Below are positions 26,247-34,975 of a stretch of DNA of 35,001 nucleotides, in pieces. The notes under the pieces are model-generated. The model was not told the DNA's origin, did not search any database, and worked only from the letters and a program-made list of their open reading frames with translations. The DNA is from Bacilli bacterium (GTDB lineage: Bacteria; Bacillota_I; Bacilli_A; RFN20; CAG-826), in NCBI GenBank assembly GCA_017651565.1, contig JAGCCQ010000012.1, positions 1 through 35,001 on the forward strand, read 5' to 3'. A program made the position numbers and the translations under genes. The stretch's first letter is position 1. The number at the start of each line of letters is the position of its first letter.

Positions 26247-29237
26247 ATGGTTAAACCAAAACTATTTATGGGTTTGTCAGCCGTAGGTATTATGTTGACT
26301 ACTGTTCTTTTTGCTGGCCAAAAAGTAGCAGATGTTAAAGCGGGGCTTGTCAACGACTTTTTCGGACTTAATACTACTGAAATTGACGAAGTTAAATCAG
26401 ATTTAGTTGAAGGTTCAGCGTATCTTGATGCAAATGGCAAAATGTCAGCTGAGTCATGGTCAAGAATGTATGACGACTCAATGAAATTCTGTAGAGAAGC
26501 AGTTGAACAAGGATCTGTTTTAATTAAAAACGATAATGATTGTCTCCCATTAAAGAAAGATGAGAGAAAAGTTACATTATTCGGAACAGGATCTAAGAAC
26601 TTGTTCATGCGTTCTGGTGCTGGTGGTGCTGCACCTAACGAAGATAATGTAATCACAATGCTTGATGGATTCAAAGAAGCAGGATTCGAAGTTAATGAAA
26701 CTGTTTACAACAGTTATAAGGAATTTACTAGACAAGACTTAGCTAAACCTGCTACTGAAGTCGAAGAAGGTACATCAATTTATACACCTGAATTAACAGG
26801 TACTTTTGATGAATATAATGATGCTGCTATTGTCACTATTGTTCGTATTGGTACTGAAAACACTGATCCAAGTGCTGGAAATCTTGATCTCAGACAAAAA
26901 GAAAAAGATTTGTTAAAAATGATTAAAGATTCCGGTAAGTTCGACAAAATTATTGTTGTTATTAACTCACCATTAGCAATGTCTATGGATTGGATTGAAA
27001 ACGATGAATATGGAATCGACGCAGCTATTTTTATGGGCGTTCCAGGATACTATGGTGTTCAAGGTGTCGCTGATCTTGTTGCTGGTTTAGCAAGCGATCA
27101 AACAACACCAATCGATGCATGTGGACATGCTCCTGATACATTCGCTGCATCAGCAAGTTCTTCTGCTGCATATCAAAACTTTGGTAATAGTAACGTTGTT
27201 GTCTATAAAGAAGGCGTTTATGTCGGCTATAAATACTATGAAACTAGATATGAAGACTGCGTTTTAAGTCAAGGCAACGCAAATGGTTCAAAGGGTATTT
27301 ATAATTCGCAAAATAATTCTTGGAATTACGCTGATGAAGTTGTTTGTCCTTTTGGATATGGTCTTTCATATACAACATATACTCAAAAAATCACAGGTGT
27401 TGAATTTGATGCAGAAAAAGACCAATACTTAGTCTCAGTTGATGTTACAAATACTGGCAATAGAGTTGCTAAAGCTTCTGTCCAAGTTTACGTACAACAA
27501 CCTTATACAGAATTCGATAAGACTAATGGCTTAGGTAGATCCGCTATTGCTCTTATGAACTATGCAAAAGTTGACGTAGGTATCGGAAAAACAGTTTCTG
27601 TTACAGTTCCTGTTGATAGATATTTCTTAACAACATATGATTACAAAGTTAATAAGAAATATATGCTCGAAAAAGGTGACTATTACTTCTCAGTAGGTAA
27701 TGGTGCACACGAAGCACTTAATAATATTATCGGTGTTAAATCTCCATCAGCAGTATTAACTGATCAATGGGGCAAATCATACACTGCTAACGCTGATGCA
27801 GTTTACAAATTCAATATTGCTGAAGATGATTTAACAACATATGCAAATTCTATTTACGATAGTAATATAGCTGTTACTAACCAATTTGATGATGCAGATT
27901 ACAATTACTACGCACAAAAGAATTCAAAAGATCCAATTACTTATTTATCAAGAACTGACTGGGAAGGAACTTGGCCTACAACAACAACAGCTTCACCAAC
28001 AGCAGGCACTGATAAAGATATGTCTAAGAAGTACGATCGTACTGAAACAGTTCCTAATATTAAATCAGATGATTATGATGGTAAAGCTTACAATGTAACT
28101 TACAAAAAAGCTGATGGAACCCCATACTTAATTAAATTTGCTGATATGGTTGATGTTCCAATCGAAGGAACTGTTGAGAAAGGTATCTTTGAAGGTCAAG
28201 ATGGTGCTGAAATTTGGGACGCATTCGTCAAACAAATGACTATCGAAGAATTAAAGATTTCTGTTTCTGATAACCGTGGTATTCTTGATGTTGGCAGACT
28301 TGAAAAAATCGGTAACTCAATTGCTGAAGGTCCAGAAGGAATTCTTGCTAAATTCAAAATTGGTAATACTCAATTATGGGCAACTGGTTTCCCAACTGGC
28401 CCTACATACACAGGTACATTTGACCATGAAATGCAAAAGAAATTTGGCGGATTCTTTGGCGAAGAAGCTTTATATTGTGGTGTAGCATGTATCAATGCTC
28501 CTGGTTGTAACATTAATAGAACACCTTATGGTTCACGTGCTTCTGAATATATGACTGAAGATGGCGTTATGAACTACTTATGTGCTGCTAACGTTGTTGG
28601 TGAAGCAAGAAGAAAAGGTTTGATTATGAACATTAAACACTGTTTCTTAAATAACCAAGAAACAGGTAGACAACGTGTTGAAACTTATTGTAATGAACAA
28701 GCTATCCGTGAAATTTACCTCAGACCTTTCGAAGGTGCATTAACTAAAGGTAAAGGTTTAGGCATTATGACTTCTTATAACAGAATTGGTGCTACTTATG
28801 CAGCTTGCCATAAGCCATTAATGGAGAATGTTATGAGAGGTGAATGGCATTATAGAGGACAAATTATCGATGATGCTTTAACTGGTAGTAATGATTCTGA
28901 TTATTCAAACGGTCCTGCAATGTTATATTGTGGTACTGATATCTTCTGTCTTGATGGCGGTCGTGGTGATCAATTAGTCAACTGGATTACTAGCCGTAAT
29001 GACTTAGGAACAGTTAAAGATTTACAAAGAGCTAACAAATATATCATGTATTCTATGTCAAGATCTTGGTTAGGTGGTTATACACCAAAAGCTGAAGACT
29101 TCGAAAAACCAGCTTGGGCAAAAACTATCGATGGCTTAGTCATCGCTAGCTCTATTGTTACTGGTTTATTAATGGCTGCTTACGTAGTTTTCGAAGTTTT
29201 AGATAAAATGAAAAAACCAGCGGCGGTAGCTGAGTAA
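26247..29237 (+). CDS. Glycoside hydrolase family 3 with swapped domain order, membrane-anchored
   Basis: 996 residues, exported: an N-terminal hydrophobic signal or anchor (about 5-24) and a C-terminal membrane helix (about 962-984). The alpha/beta-sandwich domain that is normally C-terminal comes first (about 80-290, acid/base candidate Glu204 in GTENTDPS). The fibronectin III-like domain follows (about 350-480), and the TIM-barrel catalytic domain comes last (about 620-940, with K797-H798 and a nucleophile in IIDDALTG, D875/D876). This permuted order is known for a few Ruminococcus and Butyrivibrio beta-glucosidases. Beta-xylosidase activity is inferred from the locus. The ATG at 26247 was chosen for its AAGAAAGGG ribosome site; upstream in-frame starts run through the leader and promoter. 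Confidence 0.88.
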   Translation: MVKPKLFMGLSAVGIMLTTVLFAGQKVADVKAGLVNDFFGLNTTEIDEVKSDLVEGSAYLDANGKMSAESWSRMYDDSMKFCREAVEQGSVLIKNDNDCLPLKKDERKVTLFGTGSKNLFMRSGAGGAAPNEDNVITMLDGFKEAGFEVNETVYNSYKEFTRQDLAKPATEVEEGTSIYTPELTGTFDEYNDAAIVTIVRIGTENTDPSAGNLDLRQKEKDLLKMIKDSGKFDKIIVVINSPLAMSMDWIENDEYGIDAAIFMGVPGYYGVQGVADLVAGLASDQTTPIDACGHAPDTFAASASSSAAYQNFGNSNVVVYKEGVYVGYKYYETRYEDCVLSQGNANGSKGIYNSQNNSWNYADEVVCPFGYGLSYTTYTQKITGVEFDAEKDQYLVSVDVTNTGNRVAKASVQVYVQQPYTEFDKTNGLGRSAIALMNYAKVDVGIGKTVSVTVPVDRYFLTTYDYKVNKKYMLEKGDYYFSVGNGAHEALNNIIGVKSPSAVLTDQWGKSYTANADAVYKFNIAEDDLTTYANSIYDSNIAVTNQFDDADYNYYAQKNSKDPITYLSRTDWEGTWPTTTTASPTAGTDKDMSKKYDRTETVPNIKSDDYDGKAYNVTYKKADGTPYLIKFADMVDVPIEGTVEKGIFEGQDGAEIWDAFVKQMTIEELKISVSDNRGILDVGRLEKIGNSIAEGPEGILAKFKIGNTQLWATGFPTGPTYTGTFDHEMQKKFGGFFGEEALYCGVACINAPGCNINRTPYGSRASEYMTEDGVMNYLCAANVVGEARRKGLIMNIKHCFLNNQETGRQRVETYCNEQAIREIYLRPFEGALTKGKGLGIMTSYNRIGATYAACHKPLMENVMRGEWHYRGQIIDDALTGSNDSDYSNGPAMLYCGTDIFCLDGGRGDQLVNWITSRNDLGTVKDLQRANKYIMYSMSRSWLGGYTPKAEDFEKPAWAKTIDGLVIASSIVTGLLMAAYVVFEVLDKMKKPAAVAE

Positions 29238-29250
29238 GGAGGTAACAATT

Positions 29251-30585
29251 ATGAATAAAATTTTAGATAGTTTAAAAAATTTCTTTAAGAATAAATCAAT
29301 TGGTTACTTCATTTCCGCAGCCGGATGTTTACTTGCATTTATCTTTGCAATTATTTATATGGCTACTTATGAATCAGCAATTGGTAACAACGCTTCAGGT
29401 TTCGTTCCTGAATCAGTTGGAATCTTCTTATTCGCTGGTGTAGTAGTTAACATTGTTTTACTTGTTTTGCCACAATATGGTTTTATCAACTGGATTGTTA
29501 TCTTATTCTACGGATTAGCTCTTTATAAGCAAATCTTCTTAGTCCCAGACTTCTTTGCTGGTTTAGCAACTGGTATTGAATACAATGGTGGTGACGCAGG
29601 TCTTAATATTTTCTACTTAATCGCTTTATTAATTATTGTTATTATCGCAGTTGTTACTACATTCTTAGGCTATTATAAAAAGGCTGAAGAGAAAGATGCA
29701 GATTTCAAAAATGTTAAAGGCGTTGTTCCACTCGCAAAAATCGGCGGTGGTGCAGGTCTTATCCTTATCGCTTCTTTAGTTTCTTGCTTAGTCGTTTATA
29801 ACTTAAGTAATGTTGTCATTCCTGTATATGCTTTCAACCCTATTACTGAAGAAATTAAAGCTTTAGCAGCAGAAAAAGATACAGGTTTTGATCCTGCAAG
29901 CAAAATCTATGCAAAACAAGAAACATACGATTTTACAACAGCAGAATTTACTGCTATTTCTAATGGTGCTTCAACTAGAGAAGGCCATAACTTAGTATAT
30001 TTATTCGAAGGTGCTTATTCCGAAGGTTATCAAGGTCAATACAACGAATATTATTGTAACTTATGGTTATGGGATGATGGATATTTTACAGGAAAATCCC
30101 ACAATCAAACTTTCAAAGGTTATTGGTTTAACGACTTTGATGGCGATGGACAAGCAGACAACCTCAAGATGGTTTCAAATTCTGAAAAGTATGCTTCAAT
30201 CGAATGTACAAAATCACAAGGATACTACAACTATCAAGCATATATTTATATGCATCCAGGATGGGGCGATGGTCGTTCAATGCCAATCGCTGGCTACTTA
30301 TATTACGATGCAATCGCGTTAGCTATTGATACAAAAGATTTCCCTGTTTATAAAGTTGGCCAATCATTCACAACATCTAACTGGGAAGTTAACCGTATTC
30401 TTCAAAACTTAAATTATGGTTCTATCTTCAATATGCCTGATGGCGATGATCCAAAAATGAAAATTAAATGGACATTACCTGAAGATTTACTTGATAAAGA
30501 AAAGAAACTTGCAAAAGCAGGCGAATTCGAAATCAAAGCTGAATGGGGCGGACTTGAAACTAGCGTCACAATTACAGTCAAGTAA
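29251..30585 (+). CDS. Multi-pass membrane protein with outer module shared with the second GH3
   Basis: 444 residues, 13 bases after GH3 with an AAGGAGGT ribosome site, so co-transcribed. The first ~190 residues hold about five membrane helices (SIGYFISAAGCLLAFIFAII, VGIFLFAGVVVNIVLLVL, an INWIVILFYG segment, IFYLIALLIIVIIAVVTTFL, GAGLILIASLVSCLVVY). From residue 196 (NPITEEIKALA) a predicted outer region begins with EGYQGQYNEYYCNLWLWDDG, IYMHPGWGDGRS and a final Ig-like beta domain (AEWGGLETSVTITVK). The same module, about 250 residues, ends the second GH3 (from residue 981). Likely a membrane partner of GH3, perhaps for substrate binding; the function is unknown and no family was recognised for the membrane part. 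Confidence 0.8.
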   Translation: MNKILDSLKNFFKNKSIGYFISAAGCLLAFIFAIIYMATYESAIGNNASGFVPESVGIFLFAGVVVNIVLLVLPQYGFINWIVILFYGLALYKQIFLVPDFFAGLATGIEYNGGDAGLNIFYLIALLIIVIIAVVTTFLGYYKKAEEKDADFKNVKGVVPLAKIGGGAGLILIASLVSCLVVYNLSNVVIPVYAFNPITEEIKALAAEKDTGFDPASKIYAKQETYDFTTAEFTAISNGASTREGHNLVYLFEGAYSEGYQGQYNEYYCNLWLWDDGYFTGKSHNQTFKGYWFNDFDGDGQADNLKMVSNSEKYASIECTKSQGYYNYQAYIYMHPGWGDGRSMPIAGYLYYDAIALAIDTKDFPVYKVGQSFTTSNWEVNRILQNLNYGSIFNMPDGDDPKMKIKWTLPEDLLDKEKKLAKAGEFEIKAEWGGLETSVTITVK

Positions 30586-30624
30586 TTTAAACGAAGGTAT
30601 ATTTTAAAATAAAATAATAAGGAG

Positions 30625-30668
30625 ATGCCTCTTACGACAGCCGTTTTGTTGTAAGAGGCATTTTTATA
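30625..30668 (+). terminator. Strong terminator after the membrane protein gene
   Basis: ATGCCTCTTAC (30625-30635) / GTAAGAGGCAT (30651-30661) is a perfect 11 bp stem, extendable to 15 bp with one G-U pair, then TTTTTAT. Confidence 0.93.
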
Positions 30669-30775
30669 TGAAAAATTCATTTCTTCTCAAACATCGTGAT
30701 TATGACATAATATCAATAAAGAAAAATGAGCGTTTTTTTGAGAAATAAATGTCTTATAAGTGAAAGAGATTTATG

Positions 30776-30856
30776 TTAGGGGGGCTTTCATAAGTCAATA
30801 TTATGAAGAAACTTTTAAGGGGGTTATGTAGATAGTCAATACTATTGAAACTTATT
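30776..30856 (+). repeat. Imperfect ~41 bp tandem duplication in the leader of the second GH3
   Basis: Two successive copies each have a TTAGGGGG-like G run (30778-30784; 30818-30823) and GTCAATA (30794-30800; 30835-30841), followed by an ATG and basic codons. The first copy's ATG (30803) opens a ten-codon frame (MKKLLRGLCR) ending in TAG. The real start at 30857 has no ribosome site close by; the second G run lies 33 bases away. Confidence 0.6.
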
Positions 30857-33800
30857 ATGAAAAAGAAGTTACTTGTATTATCATCGTTTTTACTTGCGTT
30901 AGGTGTGGTCGGATGTTCTGGTCCTAGAGAAGAAAATACACCAATTATTGATGGTGGAAATAGCGATGGAAATGATGATGGAAAAAATGAAGGCAATGGT
31001 AATGTAGATGATAGTGGCAATCATGATGATGATGGTTCATCTACTCAACCAGCCATAAATAGAAAAGCTCTTTCAGACTATGCTGATGATAATGGAGAAC
31101 TCTCTGATGATGGTTGGAAGAGAATGATTAAAGACTCCTATAAGTTCTGTGAACAAGAAGAAGAACAAGGAGCAGTTCTCTTATTTAATAAAGAAGTTAA
31201 TGGTAGAAAAGCTCTTCCGTTGTTAGCTAATGAAAGAAATGTTTCGTTGTTCGGTCAAGGGACAAGAAAAATGTTCCTTCGTTCCGGTACTGCTGGTGCT
31301 GCTCCAAATGATAGATTAGTTATTGATCTAGAAAAAGCATTTGAGACTAATGGCTTTAATATTAACAAAACGTTGTTAAATTTGTATGCAACAGGATACA
31401 TCAGTAGTCCTGCTAGTAGCTACGAGGCAAACCCTAATATTTACACAGATGATGTAAAGGCAACATTCGCTAGTTACAACGATGCAGCAATTATTACTTT
31501 AGTTCGTGCTGGAACAGAAAATGCTGATCCTAGTATGGGTAGCTTAGAACTTTCTTCAAATGAAAAAGAAATGATTAGAATCATTAAAAATTCTGGAAAG
31601 TTTAATAAAATTATTTTACTTCTCAACTCTCCAATGCCTATGTCCATGGATTGGGTTGACAGTCAAGAATATGGCGTAGATGCCGCTCTTTGGATTGGTA
31701 CTCCTGGATATTATGGTAGTGCTGGTGCAGTACACGTTTTAATGGGTAAAGATGGAGATGGAAAACCACTCTCTCCTTCTGGACACTTATGTGATACTTT
31801 CGCAGCTAAAGTTGAGTCTGCTCCAGCAATGGAAAATTTTGGTAATACTAACGTTGTCGTTTATAAAGAAGGGATTTATGTTGGTTATAAATACTATGAA
31901 ACTCGTTATGAAGATTTAGTTCTTAACCAAGGCAATGCAAATTCTAATAAAGGCGCTAAGATGAACGACAATTATTGGAACTACGCAAACGAAGTCGCAG
32001 TTCCATTTGGATATGGTGAATCTTATACAACATTTGATTCTAGAATTACTGGTGTTAATTACAATAGAAATACAGACCAATATGAAGTAGAAATTGAAGT
32101 TAAAAATACGGGTTCAATGGATGCAAAATATTCTGGCCAAGTCTATGTACAACAACCATATACAGATTTTGATAAAGCAAACAGAATTGAAAAATCTGCA
32201 ATCTCTTTAATGGGCTATGATAAGGTTGATGTTAAAGCTGGCGAAACTAAAAAATTCGTAGTTAATATCGATAAATATTTCCTTGCATCCTATGATTATG
32301 TAGTTAATAAAAGATATTTCATAGAAGGTGGAGATTATTATTTCGCAATTGGTAATGGTGCACATGAAGCACTTAATAATATTCTTGCACTTAAAGCTCC
32401 AAATGCTTCTTTAGTTGACCACAATGGTAATCGTGTTACCGGTGATGTTAACTGCGCTAAAAAAGTTGTCATGCAAGAAGATGTAATTACATATGCAAAG
32501 TCTCATTATGACGCTAATGTTGACGTAACAAATAAGTTCGATGATGCAGATTACAACTATCATGCAAATTTGAACGGTGAATCTAAAATCACATACTTAA
32601 GTAGAAAAGACTGGGATTTAACTTGGCCTACAACAACAACTAATTCTCCTGCTACTACTAATGATTTAGATATGTCAAAACTTTATGCAACTACATCTCA
32701 AAACAAAGGTTTTTCCGCTGCTGAAGGAACTGAATATAATGTTCGTGCTCAACTTAATGGTAGAAGCACATCCATTACTTTTGCTGAAATGGCTCTTGTT
32801 CCATTAGAAGGTACAGTAACTAATGAAAATAGTAGATTCAAAGGTATGGAAGGTGCGGATGTTTGGGATATGTTCATCAAGCAAATGACACTTGATGACC
32901 TTATAATTTCTGTTTCGGATAATCGTGGAATCTTATCTGTCGGAAAGGCTGAAAAACCAGCGAATTCTATATCTGAAGGATCTGAAGGTCTTCTTTCCAC
33001 ATTCAAGTATGGTGATAAGAGATGGGCAACAGGTTTCGCAACAGGTAGTGTCTATACATCTACTTGGGATCATGAAATGCAAAAGAAATTTGGTAGTTTC
33101 TATGCTGAAGAAGCTTTGCATTGTGGTGTTAACGTAGTAAACGGTCCTGGCGCAAATATTGTTCGTACTGCTTATACATCACGTGCTTCTGAATTTATGT
33201 CTGAAGATAGTATGTTGAGTTATAACTGTGCTGCTAATATTGTTGGCGCAGCTAGACAAAAAGGTTTAGTAATGAATATTAAACATGCATTATTAAATAA
33301 CCAAGAAACAGGTAGACAATATTTACAAACTTATTGTAATGAACAAGCTATCCGTGAAATTTATTTAAGACCTTTCGAAGGAGCTTTAACTAAAGGTAAC
33401 GCATTAGGTGTTGCAACTTCTTTTAACAGAATCGGTGCTACTTATTCAGCTTGCCATAATAATTTAATGAATGGTGTTATGAGAGGCGAATGGCATTATA
33501 ATGGCTTAATCATTGATGATGCTTTAACAGGCAGTAATGTTTCTAACTATTCTAATGGTCCTGCTATGTTACATAATGGTACAGATATCTTCTACCTTGA
33601 TGGCAATCGTGGAAATCAATTAGCTTCTTATGTTAAACAGAATGATGATTTACAAGTCGTAAAAGATTTACAAAGAGCAAATAAATACATTATGTACGCT
33701 TTATCTAGATCTTCTTTAGGTCTTAATATGAATAAAGAAGCACTGGTAGAGAATCTAAATACTGGAAATCCAGTCAGTGGAACAATTCAAAAAACTAATC

Positions 33801-34552
33801 CAATCACTGATCAAATCAAAGCACTCGCAAATGCTAAAGAATATAATTTTGATCCTACACAAGTGCACTTCAAAAAATCTGATTTAGCAGGTATTGATGG
33901 CGATTTCGATTTCAATAGTTCAGAAGTTACTTCACTTCCAACTAATGGAAATAGAGATGGTGTAAATATTGTTTATAAGTTTGAAGGTTCATACACTGAA
34001 GGCTATCAAGGCCAATATAACAAATATCATGCTAACTTATGGTTGTGGGAAGACGGCTTATTTGCAGGAACTTCTTATAGAAATACAGTACGTGGATATT
34101 GGTATGATTCCGATGAAAATAATGAAGGAAATAAATTAATATTAGTTACATCAAATGACGCTGATGGTCTAATTATTACTACAGATTCAAATGGATTCTA
34201 TTCTAAACAAGCTGTCATTTATTTGCATCCAGGGTGGGGAGATGGCCGTTCAGTTTTGATTAATGGTTATATGTATTATCCTGATGTTGCGTTATTCATT
34301 GATACTGGAGATACAAACGTAAATAACTTAACAGCTGGTTCTACTCTTGATATCAATGCTTGGTCAGCACAAAGAGTAATTAAGAACTTAAAATATTCTG
34401 CTTGCTATGAAGATGATACAAATGTAGTCACTTGGAAAGTTAACGGTAACGCAATCGATAATGGAATTATCAACTTAAGTAGTGCTGGCACATATGTTGT
34501 CACTGCTACTTGGGGTGGATTAACTGGTAGTGTTTCACTTATAGTTAAATAA
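30857..34552 (+). CDS. Glycoside hydrolase family 3 lipoprotein with swapped domain order and C-terminal shared module
   Basis: 1231 residues, exported lipoprotein: lipobox VVGC (Cys20), then a D/G/N-rich linker (about 35-65). It is paralogous to the first GH3 along its length: sandwich domain with Glu221 in GTENADPS, fibronectin III-like domain, then TIM barrel with K809-H810 and IIDDALTG (D887/D888). Instead of a C-terminal membrane helix it continues from residue 981 (NPITDQIKALA) into the module found on the membrane protein, with EGYQGQYNKYHANLWLWEDG and YLHPGWGDGRS and a final Ig-like domain. Several DNA stretches are almost identical to the first GH3 (e.g. around 33330-33390), indicating tandem duplication. 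An upstream in-frame TTG (30845) would add four residues before the signal. No clear promoter was found. Confidence 0.88.
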   Translation: MKKKLLVLSSFLLALGVVGCSGPREENTPIIDGGNSDGNDDGKNEGNGNVDDSGNHDDDGSSTQPAINRKALSDYADDNGELSDDGWKRMIKDSYKFCEQEEEQGAVLLFNKEVNGRKALPLLANERNVSLFGQGTRKMFLRSGTAGAAPNDRLVIDLEKAFETNGFNINKTLLNLYATGYISSPASSYEANPNIYTDDVKATFASYNDAAIITLVRAGTENADPSMGSLELSSNEKEMIRIIKNSGKFNKIILLLNSPMPMSMDWVDSQEYGVDAALWIGTPGYYGSAGAVHVLMGKDGDGKPLSPSGHLCDTFAAKVESAPAMENFGNTNVVVYKEGIYVGYKYYETRYEDLVLNQGNANSNKGAKMNDNYWNYANEVAVPFGYGESYTTFDSRITGVNYNRNTDQYEVEIEVKNTGSMDAKYSGQVYVQQPYTDFDKANRIEKSAISLMGYDKVDVKAGETKKFVVNIDKYFLASYDYVVNKRYFIEGGDYYFAIGNGAHEALNNILALKAPNASLVDHNGNRVTGDVNCAKKVVMQEDVITYAKSHYDANVDVTNKFDDADYNYHANLNGESKITYLSRKDWDLTWPTTTTNSPATTNDLDMSKLYATTSQNKGFSAAEGTEYNVRAQLNGRSTSITFAEMALVPLEGTVTNENSRFKGMEGADVWDMFIKQMTLDDLIISVSDNRGILSVGKAEKPANSISEGSEGLLSTFKYGDKRWATGFATGSVYTSTWDHEMQKKFGSFYAEEALHCGVNVVNGPGANIVRTAYTSRASEFMSEDSMLSYNCAANIVGAARQKGLVMNIKHALLNNQETGRQYLQTYCNEQAIREIYLRPFEGALTKGNALGVATSFNRIGATYSACHNNLMNGVMRGEWHYNGLIIDDALTGSNVSNYSNGPAMLHNGTDIFYLDGNRGNQLASYVKQNDDLQVVKDLQRANKYIMYALSRSSLGLNMNKEALVENLNTGNPVSGTIQKTNPITDQIKALANAKEYNFDPTQVHFKKSDLAGIDGDFDFNSSEVTSLPTNGNRDGVNIVYKFEGSYTEGYQGQYNKYHANLWLWEDGLFAGTSYRNTVRGYWYDSDENNEGNKLILVTSNDADGLIITTDSNGFYSKQAVIYLHPGWGDGRSVLINGYMYYPDVALFIDTGDTNVNNLTAGSTLDINAWSAQRVIKNLKYSACYEDDTNVVTWKVNGNAIDNGIINLSSAGTYVVTATWGGLTGSVSLIVK

Positions 34553-34561
34553 TTTTTAAAG

Positions 34562-34606
34562 CTACTTAGATAGGAGTGTAACAAACCTGTCTAAGTAGTT
34601 TTGTTT
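34562..34606 (+). terminator. Terminator after the second GH3
   Basis: CTACTTAGATAGG (34562-34574) / CCTGTCTAAGTAG (34586-34598), a 13 bp stem with one G-U pair, followed by TTTTGTTT. Confidence 0.92.
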
Positions 34607-34652
34607 AAATAATATATAATTAAGATTATTAGAAATTAGGGGAGGAATTTTA

Positions 34653-34736
34653 ATGAAAAATAATAAATCAATAGAAGTATTTACAAAAAGGTTGATTAAA
34701 TATTTCGATTGTATCGGTCTTTTATCCTGTAAGTGA
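34653..34736 (+). pseudogene. Short frame apparently interrupted by the inverted-repeat element
   Basis: An AGGGGAGGA site (about 34638-34646) and ATG at 34653 look like a genuine gene start, but after six codons (MKNNKS) the sequence enters the left inverted repeat and stops at 34736 after 27 residues. It may be the beginning of a gene broken by insertion. Nothing after the element is visible to confirm this. Confidence 0.35.
34671..34696 (+). repeat. Left terminal inverted repeat
   Basis: 26 bp, identical to the reverse complement of 34976-35001. The minus-strand transposase-like frame ends with a TAA that abuts this repeat, as is common in insertion sequences. Confidence 0.8.
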
Positions 34737-34899
34737 CCTTAAATTGGAAGCATTTCGATTCCAATTGCTGTACTTTTTCATCAATATTCTTAGCATTAAT
34801 GGTTGATTTAAACACAACCCAGCTAAGATAATCTTGAAGATTTTCGCTTCTAGAACCAATATGAATAACTAGGTTTCTTTTAATCTCTCCACAAAACCA
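34696..34899 (-). pseudogene. Decayed transposase-like remnant
   Basis: Open frame of 67 residues on the minus strand, containing IHIGSRSENLQDYLSWVVF and a basic C-terminus (FKVTYRIKDRYNRNI). Just upstream another frame reads NNGFVERLKET and stops, suggesting a frameshift within a former transposase C-terminus. The family could not be named by eye. Confidence 0.35.
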
Positions 34900-34975
34900 T
34901 TATTGATGACTGCCTGCGTTCGTTTTGTTAGCAAAACAATGATACAACAAAAAAGGTCAATAGCCTTATTTAGTT

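Noticed and set aside
26150-26674. 174-residue minus-strand frame opposite the first GH3
   Set aside because: Antisense to a clear GH3 coding region and to its leader; no recognisable domain or ribosome site.
30699-30711. ATTATGACATAAT palindrome upstream of the second GH3 as an operator
   Set aside because: A 13-base A/T-rich palindrome is not unusual in this composition, and no second copy or promoter context supports it.
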